The notes: generated by a model not told the origin, from the letters alone. Counted from the first letter of the stretch, positions 26,354-34,950 are shown. The stretch: 64,000 nucleotides of DNA from Natronolimnohabitans sp. A-GB9 (GCF_030848565.1 NZ_JAVDDV010000001.1:430195-494194); one strand, 5' to 3'. Translations and numbers: made by a program.

Positions 26354-28387
26354 CTACTCGAGGTCCATCGACTCCTGGCGATCGGTCGTCCACTTCTCGA
26401 TGTCTTTGATCGCGTGTTCCGGCGGGACGTCGACCGCCGGGTTTTCCTCGAAGAAGTGTGCGGGCTCGAGTTTGAACGAGACCATCTTGGCCGGCAACAC
26501 GGGCCAGTCCTCCGGGACGGAGACGTGGGTCTGACAGAGGTTGTACCAGACGACGACGTCCTCGTTGGCGATCGGTCGGTCCGCCTCGGTCCAGGCTGAC
26601 AGTCCCTCGCCACCGGGGTTCTGGTTGGGGTAGTCGCCTGCAGGATAGATCTCGTCGTCGTCGTACTGGGTGACCCAGAGGTGTTTCTTCGCGAATCCGG
26701 CCCGCTTTGCGTTCGAGGAGCCGGGCTGCATCGGGTACACGGTGTTCGATCCGTTCTTGCCTCTGAGACGATAGCCGACTGGTTCGCCGGTCGCGTCGTT
26801 CGTGACGTCTTCGTTGACGATCTCCCAGTATCGGCCGGCGTGGGTGTCGGTCAGCCGCTTCGCGTCCGATTCGCGTTCGAAGCGAGTCCGCTCGACGAAG
26901 GCGGCGTTCCCGTGTGGGTTCAGTCGGTCTTGATCGATCTCGGCGTGAGGTGTCGGATCGTAGCCGTCAGGACCGTGTGGAACCTCCCTGAGGTTTACTT
27001 CGCGGACCGTGTTCGTCTCGCCGTCGACCGCGAAGTCGAGCCGACAGTTGAACACGTGCTGGTGGAGCATCGACTTGTGGCCGGGCCCGATCGTCTCGGC
27101 GTAGCCCGTCTCCCGGTCGTCCGTGTCCATCAGCCCGGTCGCGTTACAGCCAGTAAGGCGGACCTGCCCCTCGATACTCCCGTCCTGGTAGAAGTACCAG
27201 TAGAACCCGAAGTCGTAGTTCCCGATCGTCGAGATGAACGAGACCACGAGCCGCCGGTTCCGACGGACTTCGTGGTCGTCGACGCGCCAGTCGTAGTGTT
27301 TCCAGAGCAGTCCGTAATCCTCCTCGTGGAGACAGATCGCGTTCGGGATCACCTGTGGGTCCCCGTCGGCGTCGTTCAACACGGCGTCCCAGTAGTGCAT
27401 GTAGCCGAGACAGTCACATCCCTCCGTCAGCGAGTTCGCCAACCGTCCGAGGCCGTACTCTCCGACGTCGAACGGCGCCTTCCAGTCGTGGTCCGGGTCG
27501 GGATCGTTGTAGGCGGCGACGACTTCGGGCCAGGAAGCCCGCCGGAGAATCGGCCGCTCTTCGCCGTCGTCCTCGTAGCTTACGTCGTACAACACCAGTC
27601 CCTCGCGGTGGTTGAAGCCGACGCGGAGCGACCAGTTCTGCCACTCGACGGTGTGGCCGTCGACCTCCCAGCTCGGGCCATCGGGCTGGACGACGTTGTA
27701 CGGCTCGAGGTCGTCGCGCAACTCCCGTTTGTCCTCGCGGTAGTAGTACGTTCGGAGGTTCTCGACGACGTCGGTGTTTTTCGGTCCGGTGTCGACCAGT
27801 TTGACGACTTCGCGCTCGTCGAGGTCGACCCACGCGTGGATGCCTGACAGCGGTCGGTTGTACGCCTCGGCACCCTCGTCGTCGGGATCGCCCTTGACCC
27901 AGGCGATCCCGTGTGCGAGTCGCCGGTCGCGATCGACGTCCTCAGGCACGAAGTCGTAGCCGGCCGACCACGCGGTGACGATCGCGAGGTCCGGATCGGC
28001 ACCGCGTCGACGAACCGACTCGCGAAACTCTTCGTTCTCGGTCACGACTTCCTCGACCTCGACGAACTCCTCGCCGATCATTCGTGGCTGGCCGCGTTCG
28101 ATCTCCGACCACTCCTCGACCGATTCGTTCGAGAGTGAGACGACGCCCTCGTAGGACGCTCGTTCGTCCTTGTCGCGGACGACGACTCGAGCCCGCCGGT
28201 CGGGTTTCGTCCCGTCGGCCTCGAACTCGCGGAGCGCCGCTTTCTGTGGCTCCGCGAGCGTGATCTCGATGACCCGTGTCTCACTCGAGAGCGACGTCTC
28301 GTCGGTGACGATCGCCCACGCCCGTTCGATCTCAGTCGGTGTCAGCGGATCCAGCGGATGCTCCGATGGATGGTTATTGGCTGACAT
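26354..28387 (-). CDS. Copper-containing primary amine oxidase
   Basis: A 677-aa topaquinone enzyme that oxidises primary amines to aldehydes, with H2O2 and ammonia released. The cofactor site is TIGNYDFGF, where Y391 is the tyrosine that becomes topaquinone. The copper ligand pair is HQH (H442, H444); a third conserved His further C-terminal is expected and HVSVPEDWPV is a candidate region. The N-terminal region (PLTPTEIERAWAIV) matches the N2/N3 domains. No signal peptide is visible, so it is probably cytoplasmic. It is monocistronic with a TATA box GTATAAATCG. The amine used is unknown. Confidence 0.94.
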   Translation of the reverse strand: MSANNHPSEHPLDPLTPTEIERAWAIVTDETSLSSETRVIEITLAEPQKAALREFEADGTKPDRRARVVVRDKDERASYEGVVSLSNESVEEWSEIERGQPRMIGEEFVEVEEVVTENEEFRESVRRRGADPDLAIVTAWSAGYDFVPEDVDRDRRLAHGIAWVKGDPDDEGAEAYNRPLSGIHAWVDLDEREVVKLVDTGPKNTDVVENLRTYYYREDKRELRDDLEPYNVVQPDGPSWEVDGHTVEWQNWSLRVGFNHREGLVLYDVSYEDDGEERPILRRASWPEVVAAYNDPDPDHDWKAPFDVGEYGLGRLANSLTEGCDCLGYMHYWDAVLNDADGDPQVIPNAICLHEEDYGLLWKHYDWRVDDHEVRRNRRLVVSFISTIGNYDFGFYWYFYQDGSIEGQVRLTGCNATGLMDTDDRETGYAETIGPGHKSMLHQHVFNCRLDFAVDGETNTVREVNLREVPHGPDGYDPTPHAEIDQDRLNPHGNAAFVERTRFERESDAKRLTDTHAGRYWEIVNEDVTNDATGEPVGYRLRGKNGSNTVYPMQPGSSNAKRAGFAKKHLWVTQYDDDEIYPAGDYPNQNPGGEGLSAWTEADRPIANEDVVVWYNLCQTHVSVPEDWPVLPAKMVSFKLEPAHFFEENPAVDVPPEHAIKDIEKWTTDRQESMDLE

Positions 28388-28410
28388 GCTCTAGCACAGA
28401 GGGTGTCTTT

Positions 28411-28420
28411 CGATTTATAC
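28411..28420 (-). promoter_or_regulatory. TATA box of the amine oxidase gene
   Basis: GTATAAATCG on the minus strand, about 24-33 bp before the ATG at 28387, supports a near-leaderless mRNA and that start codon. Confidence 0.6.
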
Positions 28421-28572
28421 TTTCGGCGCCTCGGCGAGGTAACTCGAGGGAAGCACTCGACCGGACGGTTCGGGTCGCCAGCGGACCGACATCGACGAAG
28501 TGGTCCGGAGCGCCGGTCGCGGACCACCAGCAGTCGTTACGCTTTACCGCCACCGGCCCGAATCGGGGCTCA

Positions 28573-30069
28573 ATGACTGCCCAGACCGTCCAGCAGGGCG
28601 ACCTCGTGACCGTCATCGGCCTCGAGGTCCACGTCCAGCTGGAGACCGACACGAAGATCTTCTGTGGCTGTTCGACCGAACAGACCGACGAGCCAAACGA
28701 GAACGTCTGCCCGGTCTGTCTCGGCCTGCCGGGCGCCTTGCCAGTGCTCAACGAGGAAGCCGTCGAGGCCGCCGTCAAGATCGGGAAGGCGATCGATGCC
28801 GACATCCCCGAAGAGACCCGCTTCCACCGGAAGAACTACTACTACCCGGACCTGCCAAAGAACTTCCAGATCACGCAGTACGACGAGCCGATCTGTGCCG
28901 ACGGCGAACTCGAGATTGCCGTCGAGGGAGAACGTCGCACCGTCGCGATCGAACGGGCCCATCTCGAGGAGGACCCGGGGAGTCTCCAGCACGTCGGCGG
29001 CGGTGGCGGTATCGACTCCGCCGAGTACACGTTAGTCGACTACAACCGCGCGGGGACGCCGCTGATGGAGATCGTCACGGCACCCGACTTCCGCAGTCCG
29101 GGCGAAGTGCGGGCCTTCTTGGCCGAACTCGAGGAGGTACTGGAGTATCTGGGCGTCTTCGACGCCGAGCGCGACGGCAGCCTGCGTATCGACGCCAACC
29201 TCTCGATCATCCCCACAGAGGAGATCGACGGCGACGGCGTCGACGAGATCGGCGAGGAGGCACTCGCGGCGGCCAACCGCACGGAGGTCAAGAACATCTC
29301 GAGTCACAAGGGCGCCGAGAAGGCGCTGGCCTACGAGGAGACCCGCCAGAAGAACGCGATCCAGCGTGGCCGTGCGGTCGAACAGGAGACCCGCCACTGG
29401 GACGAGTCCCGCGGCATCACGGTCTCGATGCGCTCGAAAGAAGAGGAGAAAGACTACCGGTACTTCGAGGAGGCCGACCTGCCGCCGCTGCGGGTCTCGG
29501 GCTGGAAGGAGGAGATCGCGATTCCGGAACTGCCCGCCGCACGCCGCGAGCGGTTCCAGGAGGAGTACGGTCTGAGCGAGGAGGCCGCCTCCAAACTGAC
29601 GTCGACGAAACAGGTCGCCGACTTCTACGAGGACGTCGCCGGCGAGTTCGACCCCGACCTGGCAGCGACGTGGGTCGCGGACAATCTGCTCGGTGAGCTC
29701 AACTACCGCGACATGGAGATCACCGACATCGAGGGCCGCCTCGAGGAGGTCTCGCGGCTCGTCGAACTCGTCGCCGAGGACGAGATCACGGCGAAAAACG
29801 CCCGCGAGACGGTGTTGCGATCGATGCTCGACGACGGGAGCTCCCCGGACGAGATCGTCGAAGAGGAGGGCCTGGGCAAGACCGACACGGACGAGGTACA
29901 GCAGGCCGTCGTCGAGGCAATCGACGAGAATCCGGGTGCCGTCGAGGACTACGAGTCGGGCGACGACGGCGCGATCAACTTCCTCGTCGGACAGGTCATG
30001 CAAAAGACCGGCGGCAGCGCCGACCCCGGCGACGTCAACCAGTTGCTACGGACCGAACTCGAGAGCTAA
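28573..30069 (+). CDS. gatB: Asp-tRNA(Asn)/Glu-tRNA(Gln) amidotransferase subunit B
   Basis: 498 aa from the ATG at 28573 (MTAQTVQQGDLVTVIGLEVH). The usual GatB opening is IGLEVHVQLET; an upstream extension would be basic and unrelated. Landmarks are CPVCLGLPGALPVLNE, FHRKNYYYPDLPKNFQI, LEEDPG and NRAGTPLMEIV, plus a C-terminal YqeY/GatB tail (AKNARETVLRSML...NFLVGQVMQKT). GatB binds tRNA and phosphorylates the misacylated Glu or Asp for transamidation with GatA/GatC. Those partners are not adjacent, which is normal in archaea. Confidence 0.96.
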   Translation: MTAQTVQQGDLVTVIGLEVHVQLETDTKIFCGCSTEQTDEPNENVCPVCLGLPGALPVLNEEAVEAAVKIGKAIDADIPEETRFHRKNYYYPDLPKNFQITQYDEPICADGELEIAVEGERRTVAIERAHLEEDPGSLQHVGGGGGIDSAEYTLVDYNRAGTPLMEIVTAPDFRSPGEVRAFLAELEEVLEYLGVFDAERDGSLRIDANLSIIPTEEIDGDGVDEIGEEALAAANRTEVKNISSHKGAEKALAYEETRQKNAIQRGRAVEQETRHWDESRGITVSMRSKEEEKDYRYFEEADLPPLRVSGWKEEIAIPELPAARRERFQEEYGLSEEAASKLTSTKQVADFYEDVAGEFDPDLAATWVADNLLGELNYRDMEITDIEGRLEEVSRLVELVAEDEITAKNARETVLRSMLDDGSSPDEIVEEEGLGKTDTDEVQQAVVEAIDENPGAVEDYESGDDGAINFLVGQVMQKTGGSADPGDVNQLLRTELES

Positions 30070-30094
30070 CGGCGGCGCCCGTCGACGGCAGACG

Positions 30095-30119
30095 GTTCCC
30101 TGTACCGCTTTCCGTATCA
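30095..30119 (-). repeat. Family A-like repeat end at the thioesterase stop
   Basis: On the minus strand the sequence reads TGATACGGAAAGCGGTACAG. The TGA is the stop codon of the thioesterase gene. It matches the first eight bases of the family A terminus exactly and then diverges. Confidence 0.4.
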
Positions 30120-30575
30120 GTCGCCGGCCGTCTCGCGATCGTCCCACGCCCGAATCGCCTCCCGAAACGAATCAGGCAGGGCGATCGGCTCCTCGGTCTC
30201 GAGGTCGACGGCGACGTGTGTGACGTTGCCGTCGGCGAGCACGCGGTCGTCGGCGACCCGCTTCACGCGGTGTTCGAAGGTGAGACTCGCCGTTCCGATC
30301 TCGACGACCCGCAACTCGTTGCGTAATACGTCACCGAGTTCGGCCGCGTCGCGGTAGTTCAGTTCCGTGTTCGCGACGTGGACCTGCCACCCGTTCGCTT
30401 CCATCTCGGCGTAACTGTACCCGATCTGCCGATAGAACTCGGTGACTGCCTCGTCCTGAAACGTGAAGTACTCGCCGTAGAAGACGATCCCTTGCTGGTC
30501 GGTCTCGGCGAACCGGACACGGTTCTCGAAGGTCGGCCGAAACTCGGGCTCGTCGGCCGTGTCAACTGGGCCCAT
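30117..30575 (-). CDS. 4-hydroxybenzoyl-CoA-type thioesterase (hotdog fold)
   Basis: 152 aa from the ATG at 30575 (MGPVDTADEPEF); a TTG nine codons earlier is unlikely. The hotdog active-site region RFAETDQQGIVFYGEYFTFQDEA matches the HxxD-type 4HBT pattern, with a Asp-Gln-Gln-Gly-Ile-Val turn. VANTELNYRDAAELGDVL and HVAVDLETEEPIALPDS are typical further strands. It should hydrolyse an acyl-CoA, substrate unknown. It is tandem to the lactonase-like gene upstream, though 69 bp apart, so co-transcription is possible. Confidence 0.88.
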   Translation of the reverse strand: MGPVDTADEPEFRPTFENRVRFAETDQQGIVFYGEYFTFQDEAVTEFYRQIGYSYAEMEANGWQVHVANTELNYRDAAELGDVLRNELRVVEIGTASLTFEHRVKRVADDRVLADGNVTHVAVDLETEEPIALPDSFREAIRAWDDRETAGD

Positions 30576-30644
30576 GACTTCTACCGCCGTATCGACGTTC
30601 AAAATCGTACCGGCGTCGGCAATGTGAGAGGAACCGATTCTCCG

Positions 30645-31436
30645 TTATAGCTTCTCGAGCGTCTCGAGGGCCGCCTCGTCGTGACCGCAGACGACGGTCG
30701 CATCGTGCCGGCGCTCGAGGTCTTTGACCGTTCGCAGGCTCTCGAGCCAGCGGCGCTTGCTCCAGAGCAACGCACCACCCATCGGTCGCTCCTCGTGGTA
30801 GTTCGCCCGTGTGTAGGCCTGGTCGCCGGCCAGAACGACGGTGCCGGCATCGTCGAGATCCAGACGGACGCCGAGCAGTCCGGGCGTGTGACCGGGCAGT
30901 CGCAGGAACTCGAGGTCGGTGACGTGACACTCGCGGTCGTCGTGGACGACCGTCCAGTTTAGGTCGCGATCGAAGTCGCCGGCGAGGTATGCCCCGTCGC
31001 CCGCATCGGTCTTGGCGCTGTAGTAAGCGTACTCGAGTTCGCGCCGGTGGATGTAGATCGGCGTGTCGGTCCCCTCGAAGGCGTACAGTCCGCCCGCGTG
31101 GTCGAGGTGAAGGTGTGTCTGGATCACCGCATCGATATCGGCGACGTCGTAACCGACGTCGGCGAGGTCGTCCTCGAGGGGACGCAGGCCCGTGTGTTCG
31201 AACGCAGTATAGAGGTCGGCGGGCCAGTGACCCGAGTCAGCCTCGGGGTGGGAGCCGGTGTCCCAGAGGATCGTCGCCTCGGGATGGTCGATCACGACGT
31301 TGTACACCGGGCTGTCGATCAGTTCCGTCCCCGGATTCGGGTCGTCGGCCGTTCCCAGTCGGGCGCCCTCGAGGACGTTGTTGACGTCGGTGGTGATCGT
31401 CCCCCGTTCGATCGGCGTGACGGTTGCGTCGACCAT
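30645..31436 (-). CDS. Metallo-beta-lactamase-fold lactonase (AHL lactonase-like)
   Basis: A 263-aa MBL-fold hydrolase. The zinc motif HLHLDH (108-113) is followed by AGGLYAFEGTDTPIYIHRRELEYA, then LPGHTPG (third His) and VLAGDQAY (bridging Asp) in the right order. The spacing and IYIHRRE segment resemble N-acyl-homoserine lactonases of the AiiA/AttM type. In an archaeon the true substrate may be another lactone. The ATG at 31436 gives a compact start (MVDATVTPIERG). Confidence 0.85.
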   Translation of the reverse strand: MVDATVTPIERGTITTDVNNVLEGARLGTADDPNPGTELIDSPVYNVVIDHPEATILWDTGSHPEADSGHWPADLYTAFEHTGLRPLEDDLADVGYDVADIDAVIQTHLHLDHAGGLYAFEGTDTPIYIHRRELEYAYYSAKTDAGDGAYLAGDFDRDLNWTVVHDDRECHVTDLEFLRLPGHTPGLLGVRLDLDDAGTVVLAGDQAYTRANYHEERPMGGALLWSKRRWLESLRTVKDLERRHDATVVCGHDEAALETLEKL

Positions 31437-31580
31437 ACGCTGACGACGGTCTCCCGGCGGTTACGCCTGACTGTTCGCGGACTGATCACGTACGGTGGCC
31501 GGCCGTCTCGAGGATCGGACTTTTGAATCGCTGTCAATGCCGGCGGTACCACTACCCGTCGCTGTGACGACTCGTTTCGT

Positions 31581-31715
31581 ATGGTCAGACTGTCGACGGT
31601 CGTCATCCTCATCGGTATCGTGCTGTTGTTCGTTCCGATCCCGCCGATCGCGACGATCTCGGGTATCGTCGTGATCCTTCTCGGACTCGCACTCCGGTTT
31701 TTCTTCGATCTCTGA
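31581..31715 (+). CDS. 44-aa membrane protein
   Basis: An ATG at 31581 opens a 44-codon frame. The product has two hydrophobic stretches, STVVILIGIVLLFVPIPPIA and ISGIVVILLGLALRFFF, separated by a PIPP turn. This is the pattern of very small haloarchaeal membrane proteins of unknown function. It is divergent from the lactonase-like gene. The high hydrophobicity with intact frame argues for a real gene. Confidence 0.7.
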   Translation: MVRLSTVVILIGIVLLFVPIPPIATISGIVVILLGLALRFFFDL

Positions 31716-31808
31716 GTACGGTGATCTCCAGTACTCTCGAGATAGCGCGTCTCTCGCACAAATACCAGTCCCAACTCGAGAAACGCTATAGTAGCCACTG
31801 ACCGTCAG

Positions 31809-32774
31809 TTAGTCACTGAGGCCCATCGCTTCGATCTGTTCCTGATATCGGTTTCGGATCGTGACCGCAGTAACCTGGGCCACATCAGCGATCTCTTGTT
31901 GGGTCTTCTTTTCGTTACAGAGCATTGAGGCCGAATAGATCGCGGCGGCAGCTAAGCCAGTGGGGGATTTCCCGGATAACAGTCCCTGTTCTGCCGATGT
32001 ATCGATGATTTGGTTGGCTTTGGCTCGGACTTCTTTGCTGACATTGAGTTGTGAACCAAAGCGCGGGATGTATTTTTTCGGGTCGACCGGCTGCATCTCG
32101 AGTTCGAGTTCATGCGAGATGTATCGATAGGTCCGGCCGATTTCCTTGGTTCCGACCCGGGAGACCTCGGTCACTTCGTCAAGACTTCGAGGGATTCCTT
32201 CCTGTCGGCAGGCTGCATAGAGGGCAGCCGTCGAAACCCCCTCGATCGAGCGGCCACGGATCAGATCCTCGGAAAGAGCCCGTCTGTACATAACTGAGGC
32301 GACTTCCCGGACAGATCGGGGAACCCCGAGCGCACTCGACATTCGATCGATCTCGCTGAGGGCGAACTGGAGGTTTCGCTCGCCAGCGTCTTTGGTTCGG
32401 ACGCGCTCTTGCCACTTGCGGAGTCGGTGCATCTTGGCTTGCTTTTCGGAGGACAGTGACCGACCGTAGGCATCGTTATTTTTCCAGTCGATCGTCGTTG
32501 TCAACCCCTTGTCGTGCATCGTCTTGGTCGTCGGAGCACCGACACGGGATTTGTTCTCTCGTTGTGTCTGATTGAACGCCCGCCATTCAGGGCCGCGGTC
32601 GATCCGGTCGTCTTCAAGGATGAGTCCGGTCGGTTCGTGGATGAGTTCTCCATCAGCAGTCCGAACGACCTCACTGTCATCAACGGAATCGAGATCAATC
32701 GTTTCGTCCGTCTCTTCGGTTTCGTTTTGATTCGTTTCGCGGTCTGCTCGCTGGTGAGTAAACCGGTTCGTCAC
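31809..32774 (-). CDS. tfb: Transcription initiation factor TFB paralog lacking its zinc-ribbon cysteines
   Basis: 321 aa, GTG start supported by a TATA box (GTTAATATACTC) about 25 bp upstream. TFB bridges TBP-bound promoters and RNA polymerase. The B-reader segment DRIDRGPEWRAFNQTQREN is intact, followed by the linker (GLTTTIDWKNNDAYG) and two cyclin repeats (about 115-210 and 215-315, with the HTH TQQEIADVAQVTAVTIRNRY). However, the N-terminal ribbon that normally has two CxxC pairs here reads TIDLDSVDDSEVVRTADGEL then IHEPTGLIL: all four cysteines are replaced. It sits in an AT-richer accessory segment next to a TnpB element. Confidence 0.93.
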   Translation of the reverse strand: MTNRFTHQRADRETNQNETEETDETIDLDSVDDSEVVRTADGELIHEPTGLILEDDRIDRGPEWRAFNQTQRENKSRVGAPTTKTMHDKGLTTTIDWKNNDAYGRSLSSEKQAKMHRLRKWQERVRTKDAGERNLQFALSEIDRMSSALGVPRSVREVASVMYRRALSEDLIRGRSIEGVSTAALYAACRQEGIPRSLDEVTEVSRVGTKEIGRTYRYISHELELEMQPVDPKKYIPRFGSQLNVSKEVRAKANQIIDTSAEQGLLSGKSPTGLAAAAIYSASMLCNEKKTQQEIADVAQVTAVTIRNRYQEQIEAMGLSD

Positions 32775-32790
32775 AGGCTTCCTACCGACG

Positions 32791-32803
32791 AGAGTATATT
32801 AAC
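32791..32803 (-). promoter_or_regulatory. TATA box of the ribbon-less tfb gene
   Basis: GTTAATATACTCT on the minus strand, about 25 bp before the GTG at 32774, indicates a leaderless transcript. Confidence 0.55.
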
Positions 32804-33032
32804 ATTTCTGGTCCAGTTACTATTGGATGTAGAACCTGACTGTCAGCGTCGCCATCGATAACCGAAGCGGATGGGTTAGTTAGACTGGCTTACAGTGGAG
32901 CAAGGCGAAAGCCCACCCGCTTTAGCGGTGGGATGAAGCCGACACAGGATTTACCAACCACCCACTGACTGCTGAGTGGATATTCACTGAGAAATCCAAC
33001 TCTTTACAAGAATCGTCGTACACGACCCAGGT

Positions 33033-34295
33033 ATGGCGGATCGGGTCGTGACGCGCACCTTCAAAGCGAGCATCCGTAACCAGGCACAGGTGCGTCCCGA
33101 TATCGATTCGCTCGCGTTCGCCGCCTCCAAACTCTGGAACGTCGGCCGCTGGCACATCCAACGTATCTGGGACGGCACCGGTCACATCCCAGACCATAAC
33201 GAACTCACGTCGTACCTCAAACGCCATGAACGCTACAGGGATCTGCATTCGCAATCCAGTCAGCGAGTTCTCCAAGAGCTCGCTGAAGCGTTCAACGGCT
33301 GGTACGCCAGCGACGATCCAGATGATAACCCGCCAGGATATCGCAAACGAGGCGACGAACATCCGCGATCCACAGTCACGTTCAAACAGAACGGATTCAA
33401 ACTCGACGCTGAACACGGTTATGTCCGCCTCAGCAAAGGCCAGAATCTCAAAGAACATCGGAGCGATTTCGTTCTGTGTTCGTACGAAACACGGCCGGAC
33501 GTTGATCTTGCAGAGGTGGAAAGCGTTCAGCAGGTCAGAGCCGTCTGGAACAGCGATGACTGGGAACTCCACTTCGTCTGCAATGTCGAAATCGAACACT
33601 CAGACGCCCCGGGAGAGAAGACAGCTGGCATCGATCTCGGCATCAGCAACGTCGCTGCCGTGTCAATCGGCGATGAAACACTGCTTTACCCGGGGAACGC
33701 TGTGAAAGAGGATGTCCACTACTTCCGTCACGTCGAATACGATACGGAGGGTGAAGATGGGCCATCGAAGAAAGCTAAGTGGGCGCGCCAGAAGAAGGAT
33801 CGGCGTCGGAAGCATTCGCTTCACGCGTTGACGCGAGATATCGTCGAGCAATGTGCCGATCGTGGTGTTGGTGAAATCGCTGTCGGGTACCCGGAAGGCA
33901 TCCGTGATGATGCTGAGTGGGGTCGCCACGGAAACAAGAAGATCCACGACTGGCCGTTCGACACGATCATCGACATGATCGAGTACAAAGCCGCGGAACG
34001 CGGGATCAGCGTCCAGCGGGTTGATGAAGCTGGGCTCCGAACGTCGAAGACATGCTGTGCATGCGGAACGAAAGCCTCATCAAACCGTGTGGAACGCGGG
34101 TTGTACGTCTGTGGTGAGTGCGGGTTGGTGGCGAACGCGGATCTGAACGCCGCGGAAAACATGCGAGCGACGGTAACTCCGAATCCTGAAGAGGATAGGA
34201 GTAACGGCTGTTTGGCGCAGCCAGCAGCCCGCCTGTTCGACAAACACACCGGCGTAGTAGCCGGCCGAGAACAGGTCGCTGACTGCAAACCATAA
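33033..34295 (+). CDS. tnpB: TnpB, RNA-guided nuclease of an IS605-family element
   Basis: 420 aa with an N-terminal RNA-binding region and a split RuvC nuclease. The three catalytic acids appear intact: D201 in GIDLGISN, E288 in GYPEGIRD, D370 in NADLNAAENM. The zinc knuckle is CCACG (341-345) with CGEC (360-363). TnpB proteins cleave DNA guided by an omega RNA from the element's right end and help retain the element. The C-terminal 40 residues or so are typical haloarchaeal extension. Because motifs are complete, the protein may be active. Confidence 0.93.
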   Translation: MADRVVTRTFKASIRNQAQVRPDIDSLAFAASKLWNVGRWHIQRIWDGTGHIPDHNELTSYLKRHERYRDLHSQSSQRVLQELAEAFNGWYASDDPDDNPPGYRKRGDEHPRSTVTFKQNGFKLDAEHGYVRLSKGQNLKEHRSDFVLCSYETRPDVDLAEVESVQQVRAVWNSDDWELHFVCNVEIEHSDAPGEKTAGIDLGISNVAAVSIGDETLLYPGNAVKEDVHYFRHVEYDTEGEDGPSKKAKWARQKKDRRRKHSLHALTRDIVEQCADRGVGEIAVGYPEGIRDDAEWGRHGNKKIHDWPFDTIIDMIEYKAAERGISVQRVDEAGLRTSKTCCACGTKASSNRVERGLYVCGECGLVANADLNAAENMRATVTPNPEEDRSNGCLAQPAARLFDKHTGVVAGREQVADCKP

Positions 34296-34344
34296 TATCC
34301 CAACGCCCGGGAATCCTACGGCTTCAGCCGGAGGAGGACGTCAA
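34200..34344 (+). ncRNA. Predicted omega RNA region of the TnpB element
   Basis: In characterised IS605-family elements the guide RNA overlaps the 3' end of tnpB and runs through the right end, with the guide reading into flanking DNA. Here that would be the tnpB tail plus the CGGCTTCAGCCG hairpin. The guide would then begin with the bases right after GACGTCAA, inside the SUI1 paralog. The exact limits cannot be seen from sequence alone. Confidence 0.4.
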
Positions 34345-34629
34345 ATCGTAACCGTGATTTTGAAGCAACTCGGGGAGTCGATCGCGGTGGTCGCCTTGTA
34401 ATTCAATGGTATCGTTGGTGACTGTACCGCCGGCCGCCAGTGAGGACTTGAGCGATGAAGCAAGCGATTCTATCTCTGACTCCGGGAGATCGAACCCCGA
34501 CACGAGCGTGACCGCCTTTCCGTACCGCCGCTCATCGACAGTAATCGATACTTGTTGTTGGGCCTTGTCAAGGTCATTATGGCCATCGAGTTCATCCAGC
34601 AACTCGTTCAAGGAGTCATCCTCTGTCAC
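34324..34629 (-). CDS. SUI1/aIF1-family translation initiation factor paralog with altered C-terminus
   Basis: 101 aa, GTG start with TATA box AAAATATATTAAC about 25-30 bp upstream (leaderless). The SUI1 fold is clear: VSITVDERRYGKAVTLVSGFDLPESEIESLASSLKSSLAAGGTV followed by TIELQGDHRDRLPELLQNHGY. aIF1/SUI1 monitors start-codon selection on the small ribosomal subunit. The terminal residues LTSSSG and the stop codon are encoded by the TnpB element's right end, whose hairpin loop contains the TGA. The usual chromosomal SUI1 gene is presumably elsewhere, so this is likely an extra copy. Confidence 0.88.
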   Translation of the reverse strand: MTEDDSLNELLDELDGHNDLDKAQQQVSITVDERRYGKAVTLVSGFDLPESEIESLASSLKSSLAAGGTVTNDTIELQGDHRDRLPELLQNHGYDLTSSSG

Positions 34630-34650
34630 GATAGCAAGTTAGACATTCGA

Positions 34651-34663
34651 GTTAATATATTTT
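34651..34663 (-). promoter_or_regulatory. TATA box of the SUI1 paralog
   Basis: AAAATATATTAAC on the minus strand, about 25-30 bp before the GTG at 34629. The 34630-34971 gap is otherwise AT-rich and holds no other gene I can support except the promoter of the Rpo12-like gene at its right end. Confidence 0.5.
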
Positions 34664-34939
34664 CGTGCTGCCAGTCTGCAAGACGGAAGATAAAAGTCTC
34701 GGTACTGTTTATTAATTTTGTTTATTTTCCCGTGTTGATAGCGAGTGGACTAACGGAAATCAGTAACTGGAGGCCGAATTGAGGTACGATAGCGAACTTT
34801 GCAAAACACTCATACCAATCGAGCCTGTACAATTCTTCACTCGGTGATTAATAGAGGCAAACAATATAGAGAGGGTATTAATAAAAATACGTTCTCAGAA
34901 CAACCGTTGATGCAGACCCACTGATCACCCCTCGAGAGA

Positions 34940-34950
34940 CAGTATACAAA
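34940..34950 (+). promoter_or_regulatory. TATA box of the Rpo12-like gene
   Basis: CAGTATACAAA ends about 22-30 bp before the ATG at 34972, the spacing of a leaderless archaeal gene. It supports the reality of this very short gene. Confidence 0.5.

Larger units (their letters stand above)
32900..34344 (+). mobile_element. IS1341-type (IS200/IS605 family) solo tnpB element
   Basis: One tnpB gene sits between ends typical of haloarchaeal IS200/IS605 elements. The left end contains the imperfect hairpin CCCACCCGCTTTAGCGGTGGG (about 32912-32932) followed by GATGAAGCCGACAC. The right end contains the hairpin CGGCTTCAGCCG followed by GAGGAGGACGTCAA at about 34344. No tnpA transposase gene is present, so movement would need one in trans. 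The left boundary is approximate. The right end lies inside the coding sequence of the neighbouring SUI1 paralog. Confidence 0.75.

Noticed and set aside
28339..28572. Upstream extension of gatB
   Set aside because: The extra residues are basic and cover the promoter region of the divergent amine oxidase gene; the GatB family starts at IGLEVH.
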